This document shows, one piece after another, positions 55,723-64,000 of a stretch of 64,000 nt of DNA. The position numbers and the translations under genes were made by a program. Source of the stretch: Panaeolus papilionaceus (taxonomy: Eukaryota > Basidiomycota > Agaricomycetes > Agaricales); assembly GCA_015501605.1 (NCBI GenBank), contig JADNRZ010000025.1, forward strand, positions 248,001 through 312,000, in the 5' to 3' direction. Under the pieces are notes generated by a model. It did not search any database. It was not told the DNA's origin and saw only the letters and a list, made by a program, of their open reading frames with translations. How positions within the stretch are numbered: position 1 is the first letter of the stretch; each line of letters starts with the position of its first letter.

Positions 55723-58700
55723 GTCTGTTAATTGACTACGCGCAAAATGTATGAGGGTTGGCTAATTCAGCGGTTACCCTTTGGTAGAGGTTGCGATATC
55801 AGTCCACGAATTATGCTTGAACGACTCATCCAGCTAACTTTCATCTTTAGCAGGAATCCGATGTCAGTCTTTTTTAAAGGGCGTTCTTGGATCGCTCATT
55901 ATAATTTTTTTTTTGTTTTAGGAAGGTCATATCTTCCGCTCTCACTATTCTCAAGGTCGGAGACCCCTTTTCAATGTGTCGATTAGTCGTAATGCCATCT
56001 TCTTAACAGATCTCATGGGCGTTAAGAACGACTTGCAAACCAAGACGCGCAGAACCGTCTCTCTGTGCGACAACTCTGGGTAAAATTTGTGTGAGCAATT
56101 ATTCCCTCGGCGGTTGATGTTCAAATAACTCCCCGATCCAGCTTTCAGTCTCTCCGTACATTAATTTCATGGTGATTACGATCCTTTCAATTTCTGTGAG
56201 GATACCGAGATTATGCTACGTCCCTGTCTAAGCTAATACTCATGACATTTCACAGCTACAAAAATATTATACCGGCATAGAGAGCGATTCATTCAAAATT
56301 CCAGAGAGATCTCCGTTAATTGTGTAAGCAATCCCTATGACTTCCTTGGCCCTACCATCAGAGGTCAACTGTTGCTGTCTTGCTAATTCGATTGTAGTGT
56401 AAAGGAGACAACCACATCGCGTATTTGACCGTTCGTTTGATCGCCATCAGAGACGGTGATAGCGACGGATGTATCAAAGGAGATAGAAGTCGACTCCAAC
56501 ATCCCTCGACACTTTGTTTCATGCCTCAATGACATAGATTTAAAAATAATTCAAAGCTTTAAAAATGTCCATCGACCCTTATCGTGCGATACTCTATAAA
56601 TAGAGTATACCGTCTGCCATCAATCACGCTCGCTGTTAAATAGCAGCGCGTCGCGGCCTCGGTGTGAATTTGAAGCGGGTGTTGTCTGTCGTCGTCAAGA
56701 ATAGAGCTTACATCAATACCATCGACTACATCAGTCGACGAACGGATGTCTCAGCTCTTCCGTACATTGCATGGAGTCATTCAATCAGCATCAAACGCGA
56801 TAACGATGGGAAAAGAACGTTTACCGTTCAGCATTGCATGCAAGTACTCGGTTCTCGGTTTCATCCAATGTCGAACAGGTGAGGTCGAACCTGCTTTCTA
56901 CCGGGGACAAGTCATAACCCAGCAGAGAGCAGAGTGCTACTGATATACAAGGTCAATTCGTCACGTACATTCACGGACCGCACTCATCGTCAACCGGGCA
57001 CAGTACGGAATCCATGGGTGTGAGAGTGCGCTACATACGCGTTAAGCGTTCGTGTAGTATTTGGACCCTCGAATTGAGTACCCCCAACTGTCAGAAAACG
57101 TATCAGAACACAGTTCTCGTTTGATGAGCATTGGAGTTTCATTAAAATCGATCAACACTAGTCCCCTGTACATCGAGGAGGAAGCACCTGATCTCATTGA
57201 CGAGGACTCAATAACATACCCACCCCTTGAAATCTCTCTGATTATACTTGACATAAACAAGAGGGGTGAGATAAATTATGCATTCTTGGATCCATCCTAG
57301 TCTGCTGCGCTTTGCGGGGGTGGGTATATTTTTCCCTATTTTCCTAGCCCCGACCTTCCATCACCTTAGTCGACTCTGAAGGTTGACCGGATACGATCAA
57401 TGCGACCGAGATGGCCAGATTAGCCTCGCTTAAACCCCTTTCCCACCGATATTAAGATTGCTTCCTTGACCTCGTACCTACCCATGAACTGTCGGAATCA
57501 ATGGCCCGCTGCGCCACTCTGGACCGGGATCGGAACACGAGAGACTCGAAGAAAGTTCTTGAGGAAAATGCTGCAGGAGGAGTTGACGGCACTCCGGCGT
57601 GGGTGGATCAGTATGATCTGAGCATGGAAATGAAACATACCCTCCGGTTATGACCATGGTTTAGCAAGTACCAGGTTGTGCTGGTGCAATGAAATTCCAT
57701 GAAACAAGAAATTAATACATTTGCACAACCCAGAGCACCGCCCTCTCTCTCAATGAAGCTTGGAACACAGTCACTGTAAGTAGTACATGTCTTAAGAAAT
57801 ATTGCCATTATGGGCTGCCAGACAAGAGCGTGGATCATATGTACTCCCTGCGCTCCGCGGAAATGAAACGCCTGAGAGGCTGGTTCTGGTGACATCTGTT
57901 CATATCTACTTCCCTCGTTCCACAGTCGAATGGCAAACGCCATCAGCTGTGCTGTGGCATCTGGAACCCCTCACCTTGTACGTTCTTGAAGATCAGAAAA
58001 CAGATGTAGTATATGTTCCAGTGGAAATATCTAAATCTTCAAGAAGATTGACACGAACAAACTGGTGGAAATGCATAAACAGGAATCAATATTTTGACAC
58101 TGTGAATTCACTGTGTCATATCTTAATCACAAAACGTTGTCTTATCACGCCAGACGCACCAAGGTCTGGGGAGCGTGTTTTCTAGGTCCCCATGCGGTTA
58201 AAAGAGTGGTAACTGACCTAATGATCTTGCTATCCGACTAGCAGTAGTCAAAGACATGCATTTTTAAGATAGCTCATTATTTAGCTTGAGGTTATTTAGC
58301 CAATCATTGCCGTTCGAAGGTCTTAACCATATCGGACATTTGACGTTGTCCTATCGCGTCCTCCTTCACACTTATCTACCCGCGAACATTAAACTCAATT
58401 GTGACGGAGACATGGTCCGTAAAGCCTCGAGCTTCATACACGCGGCATGTGCTGTGGTGTTCTATATCACACATTGTGTACCGTGTTCATGTGGTGTTAG
58501 AGTTGCGTTAACGTTTTCCAACTATCCCCAAATTCTCAAGCTCATTTGGAGTTCATAATCGAGCGAAGCAACGTATGCCACTGCTAGGACCAAGCGATAA
58601 TCGTGCGACACGTGCTTTCTCTCAAATTCAAATGCCACTCATGAGCGCTACAACATTAATACAATTAAGATGCGGCTTTTCATCCACAAAAATGCCAGGC

Positions 58701-61700
58701 ATACTCTCAAGTCCGAGTCAAGCAAATGGCAGCCGTTGTGAAACGTTTTTTATGTAATGGTTTTACTATGCAGCGATTCTAGGTCGAAATTTGAGTAGAA
58801 AAAGATAGCCAGTCCCTGATCAGATACATTGGATTAGGAGTCGCAGTCACCGGTGGTTTGAATTTACAGTCTATGAGTTGTACACATACGCAGTGCAATC
58901 AGATATATATTATACACGAGACTCCTCCATAGGGACATTGCACGGGGGTGGTGATCGATATGAACTGTAACGTGAATGGGCTCGCAATTTTCGCGATTGA
59001 ATGAATTAGCAGACGACGCATCGAGTCTCGAACCTTGACTCAGGATTTTTTGCCTTACATCTCAACTAGGTGCCTGTCAAGGCGTTTTGAAAAATTGTAT
59101 TCATATGACTAGCTGTTGACAGTTCAGGCTCCATGATCATGTCATTTCCATTTTCTCTTTTACCGGCATATTACTTGGAACATGTTCACCGTATGATCCC
59201 AATTAGATTGTCCTTTATCCTTCCCTCTTTCGTGAAAGTACAACTCGATACTGTGGCTCAAACATCGGACAAACCTCTGAGCTCGGAGCTCTTCCGTGTA
59301 GTCAAGACGTCTTCAATGTGGTAGTACGGCTCTGTGTCGTAGACTTGCCATCCATTTCAAGATCTGAGCGACTTCTGGTTCGAACCTTCCCAAGTCGACA
59401 GTTTTTTCTCGCCCATTCCTGTTTTCAAAATACCCTAGTTATCGGAGGCGTCGCTTGCGGCGCAAGAGGCAATGGTACAGTTTTCTCTCCGTATTTGCAC
59501 CCAAGTATGCTCACTTCAGGAAGGTGCTCATGTTCTGGCTCAGGTATTCGTCGTGGTCCTCAAGCTGTGCTTGGCACTTTAATTTGCTCCTCAAACTTCC
59601 GATTCATAAATGTGCTGCGCTAGCGTATTCTCAGAACTTGTATATTTGCGCTGGTAATTGACTCTCAGACAGACGGTAGGTAGCGTAAACACTTGTCTTA
59701 CACGCCGCACGGACCGCCGTTGGTCTGATTCCAGTCAGAACAAATAGTTTTGCACCGTGTGGCACATTGGAGCACTGCCCAACTTCTTTGCGCTGACGAT
59801 TACATTGCATTCAATAGGGGTCCACGACAACCACCACATACACGGGGCATTCCCATACTGTCTCAAGAATGCCTCCATTTTGACAGAATACACTCCCATC
59901 ACCGGTTCGATGGGGCCAGGACCTCGGCAAGACCAAACAAAGCAAGCCGTGACATGGCATATCGGCAGAACACGGTAAAATTACGGCAGGACCACCATGT
60001 TGGCACGATTAGGTTTGTATGTTTTCTGTTTACCGACGGCAATCCTCGAGACCGATTCATCTCGGATTCTAGGTTTGTCGCTGGATGGCAAGAACTGATC
60101 AAGTGTCGTCATTGTTCGGACTATGTCCGAATGTCCTCTTTGGGGGTCTTGTAATGATCTAGCATCCAACACTAGCGACGGATGTCCGTGGAGATTAGGC
60201 GACAACATGCAGGGCTGTGCGTGCGCGGGATCAGTCCTAGAAATGATGAGAGAGAGAGACAGTGAGCATCGAGAATTGAATTGAATGGTGGTGGTTGTCC
60301 GTTTGCTACTTGACTTCGGTGTCATTGACAATCGCAGCAGAGTATGCATGAACCTTATAGCATCGGTAATGATGACAGGTCGAGCACTTTCTTCTCACCG
60401 TAGTGATGTTGTTTGATAACAAGCTAGTGAGGAGACTGAGTGCATCTAGGTAAGTTCGACTTTCCGACCCGGTGAATTGATTCGCCAGTAGTGTTTGACT
60501 AACCGTGTGTACTACGAATGCTTACATTCCTATAGAATCTGAGCGATACCGAGCTTCCTGCACCATGCGCGCAGTCCCAATCCGTAATATTCTACCCTGT
60601 GCCTGCGACCCTGTGGTACTTCATAAGGGGGAACGATCGATCAACTCACTCATCCAACATTTTCACGTCTTGAACAATTCCGACGCAAACATACCCTCCA
60701 CGGCGTTGGAGATGTCCTTATAAATCATATACAAAGGGTCATATATTCATGGAGGCGCAACTGGCCGAAGCTCAAACAGGACCCACGATCCCCTATGAAA
60801 ATTACAAATCACAGCTCGGTCATCGCCCGCCTATGGGCATTGGCAAGGAGATCAAGTGGGTATGGACCCTTATGACATCGTGCCATGCTATGTGGCGCTC
60901 GAGAGTGTCAGCGATATGTGTCTGAATCCGGGCATCATCGCACCCTCGCCAGTAGAGCACAGGATCATTCCAACACCACACATTCATCGATCTTAGTGAT
61001 TTCTAGGTAAAATCGATTTGCGATAGACAAATCCTCGGGCGTACACTCGACAATATTCGAATCTTGAAGCACGTCGATAGCGTGGTCTTTGACATCAGAA
61101 CAACCTTATGGAACTTGAATGAGTCGAACTCGCGAATGTTAACCATGTCTGCAAAGTTGATTGTGCCATTAAAACTTAAAATGCTGACCTAGGCAGCGCG
61201 TAGGGCTTAAATTCATCAGTGTAACACGTGCGATCGGATTCAATCTTTGTCGTAAGGATAGAGGTATTTCGTGGCCGCTTCTTTTATTCTTGGCTCACCC
61301 AATTCCGTCACTTGGCAGGCTCGATTGGACGAATTTGGATGTCACTGCCTAACAGTAGACGCCGAATCTTCCACAATAAAACCTTTGGTAGATACATCAT
61401 TCAATGGTTAGTCGGATACCACAGGCTATGACGGCGACCTCGATGAGGGGATTCGGTTATGTTTTGGCGTCACTAACCTTCTCGGAGAATGAATGCAAGT
61501 GCAGTGGTCTCTACTGGTGGTGGCAGCGATACCGCTCTATTAATTCCCTCGCACAAAGACTGATAGGCGCCTGCATGGAGAATAGAAATAAACTAGACTC
61601 GCTTAGGAGCCAAGTATAGAGTACGCAACCTGTTTCCCGAAGAAAAAAAAGAGAGAAAAATGTACGGTTCGATCGTCTATATTTAACCTCACATGCAGAA

Positions 61701-62300
61701 GATAATTTTTGTCCTATAATTTGATACCTACAGCCTGTATTGATGCAGTTCTTGCACTCCTCCATCGGCCCTATAGAGTTCAATAGTTGCGTGAGCTCCA
61801 GAATGATGTGTAGGATTCTCATGTTTATGAAAAACGTATCGATGCTACCCGCTGACAGCATCAGGTCATCGGGTTGCTTACTGAGGCCTAGGGTTGAAAA
61901 TGACGTCTGTGAATGCTTTGTGGCGGCTCCATCGCCATAAATGTGTACTTTAAATCACCATGAGGCCAACCCGGGGGTGTTGTGGTCTCTGGGCGCCAGG
62001 AAACGTGGTCTGAGTCGGGCCGGTGGTAGCCGATATCTGCGTGAAGTGCACTTGGTGTCCCTTGAAGTTTGAGTGCTGCTGACCTGATACTCGAGTCGGA
62101 TTTTTATTGAATGGTTTCAGTTTATTTATCAAGGAAGGCACAAAGGGCTATGGTTTAGTGTTATTATTTCTGATTTATCCACGAATGGAGCCTTTGGGGT
62201 CATATACCATGTTTTGAGAACCAATGTAGTATATTTATCACCTCCACATTGTCATGCTCGAACTCAGTCCAAGTTCTTATATCGTAGGTACGTAATTAAC
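55723..62300. other. Gene-poor stretch, possibly decayed genes
   Basis: Many frames of 60-130 codons, none with a motif or splice chain that I can support. A 50-codon frame from ATG 57501 (MARCATLDRDRNTRDSKKVL) and one at 57061-57300 are protein-like but alone. No transposon ends or tandem repeats stand out. Confidence 0.4.
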
Positions 62301-62334
62301 CCTTAAACCTCTTTCAAAAGGAAATGTATACAAG

Positions 62335-62611
62335 GACTAACCACAATTGTAATCTGCTGTCTGCCTCCATCCATCGCAGCTGGTCGACCCGCGCAATCAC
62401 AATACCTCACCTTACCCCGGACTTCAATTGAATCGCCGTTGATTATTGATTTATAGTGAACTATTATTGCGCCGTATGATCGATTTCCTATTCTTGTATT
62501 ATACTTTCCGGCTCTGTGTCCCTTGTAGCATGAATAGCACCCGGTGAGCCACTCTTCTATAGTGTCGAACCGTCCTCTAGAAAGACTGAGGATGAGATGG
62601 CGCGGGTCCAT
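62335..62611 (-). CDS. Possible exon of an unknown gene
   Basis: From ATG 62611 the frame reads MDPRHLILSLSRGRFDTIEE then WLTGCYSCYKGHRAGKYN and SIEVRGKVRYCDCAGRPAAM, up to ITIV with candidate donors just after. The composition, with several Cys and Trp, is more protein-like than its surroundings. A continuation FEHDNVE may lie near 62250-62270 after an acceptor. No family is recognised. Confidence 0.25.
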
Positions 62612-64000
62612 ATTTTAAACATCAACAAACCCCAATGTTCTTAATTTAAGCGATATAACCAACGGATCCCAATGGGCTTGAGAATGAGGGTGCTTCCATC
62701 CAGTGATAATGTAGCACATCGCTAACAGTAGACATGTCGCTCTCAGGGAGGGGTGCGTCCATGCGTGCACTTCCGATTCTCACAACGTAGGAAACATGAA
62801 GGCAGTCAACGTTCTCATAGAGAATTCATCAACGCTACAGAGCGTGCGGGTACAATTGATGTCAGAAACTCGTGTTAGAGCACCGGTGCGTATCGACGGC
62901 TCAATTAAACTTGCTAACCGAAAGACTTATCGTAATTTCAAGCACAAATGACAAAGACTTAGCATATGGGCAAAATCTATCAAGCAACAGCACAGTCTAA
63001 CACAGTCAATCAGAGTTCGAACACGACCTACCGCCAGATACCTGCTTCAGATCATCAGTTTTATCGAGTGTGGATTCGCCCATCTATGACATTATTTTAA
63101 GTGTGACCTGGCTATGGAATCCCCTCATCAACACTCTTAGGAGGAGATTGAGAGAATACTGATATGGCAACCTTCGATAGTGAGCACCAGAGGAAAACAT
63201 TTGAATGTGTTCCTGACGTATAAATATAAACGCACAGCCCTCGCTGATTCCGGCCACAGAAGTCAAGGTAATTCTTCGTCGAATATATTTAAAAATGATT
63301 TATTTACGTCGATTTTTTATTTTCTACCTTTCGTATGCCAAACGGAAGCCTCGTCTAAATACCTTGATTCAAAATTAATTTCGATTGACGCACATAGCCC
63401 ACGCTCAGAATTACTTTGTTGTCGTTACAGATTTGCGCTTTCTCCACCTAAAAGCTTTTGATAATGTCATATCCCTTTGTGTTCTCTGAACCGGGAGTTT
63501 TCATAACCAAACAATGCGTCGAAACATCACCGGTGTGTGATTGGGTCACCCGCCTCATACTTGAGCCGGCAGGGGGAACGGAGCGTATGCCAGCGCTCAG
63601 CTGATACCTGCTGCGTGGAAATTTTTTGGTGAAGTAACTGACACCCCTTTGTTTCCACATTTCATTTCCGGACTTCGTTCGTTGACAGATACCGCGCAAC
63701 GTCTAACCAATAACAACGACTTGAACGGCACGAATTTCCATGTCACTTGACACCAGCCAAAGCAAGGTTCCTACCAGCAAGATCTATGGTGGATATCATG
63801 CTCATACAGCTGCAACCAGCACATTCATTGTCTATTACCCCTTCAGACAGTCATCCAGATGAGAAGGCATTTCTGTAAATGGGAAGATAGACTAGTCAGT
63901 GCACGACACCATATGCTCGCACAGAGAGACTTTGTTACGGCATTCGGTCTGGTTTGCGGAGCCGGAACAAACCTGAATTAGTATCTGCTATGATGAGGTT
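62612..64000. other. No supported gene
   Basis: Short frames only, to the end of the window. Confidence 0.4.

Noticed and set aside
59370..59400. Possible tRNA T-loop (GGTTCGAACC)
   Set aside because: No acceptor stem, D-arm or anticodon arm could be paired around it.

Overview
This window looks like nuclear DNA of a filamentous basidiomycete, most likely an Agaricomycete. The protein genes are broken by many 50-80 bp GT-AG introns. One regulator has the zinc-cluster arrangement I associate with mushroom-forming fungi, and the transposons (a DIRS-type tyrosine-recombinase element and a LINE with an RNase H domain) are typical fungal classes. No bacterial-style operons, rRNA, tRNA or CRISPR were found. 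Gene models below were spliced by hand by following reading frame across candidate introns; coordinates are exact where exons are listed and approximate otherwise.

Layout. 0-4 kb holds three relatives of one P-loop GTPase family, two of them broken. 5.9-9.6 kb carries a 16-exon Zn(II)2Cys6 transcription factor on the minus strand. 11.07-19.76 kb is a DIRS element whose gag is interrupted by a 4.6 kb near-perfect palindrome with about 1.7 kb arms. 20.4-28.4 kb is a domain of degenerate CCGTG arrays into which a full-length, apparently intact 6.4 kb LINE has inserted, leaving a perfect 13 bp target duplication. 28.5-42.5 kb is the gene-rich part: a CBM21-like fragment, a GLTP-fold gene, a small unknown gene, a DJ-1/PfpI gene, a small membrane protein, a complete GTPase-family gene, an inverted pair of nearly identical unknown genes, and an F-box gene. 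43.4-48.1 kb is an 8-exon MADS-box (MEF2/Rlm1-type) factor with a 1.77 kb fourth intron. From 48.1 kb to the end I see long non-coding sequence and only weak coding fragments.

How it works together. Two complete transcription factors (zinc cluster and MADS box) are the clearest regulatory genes; nothing in the sequence shows what they control. The repeat region is a nest of events: DIRS insertion, then palindrome insertion into its gag. The LINE arrived separately in the CCGTG domain. The most unusual objects are the giant palindrome with its internal series of AT-rich boxes, the CCGTG arrays, and the inverted gene pair whose similarity starts at the start codon and ends at the stop codon.
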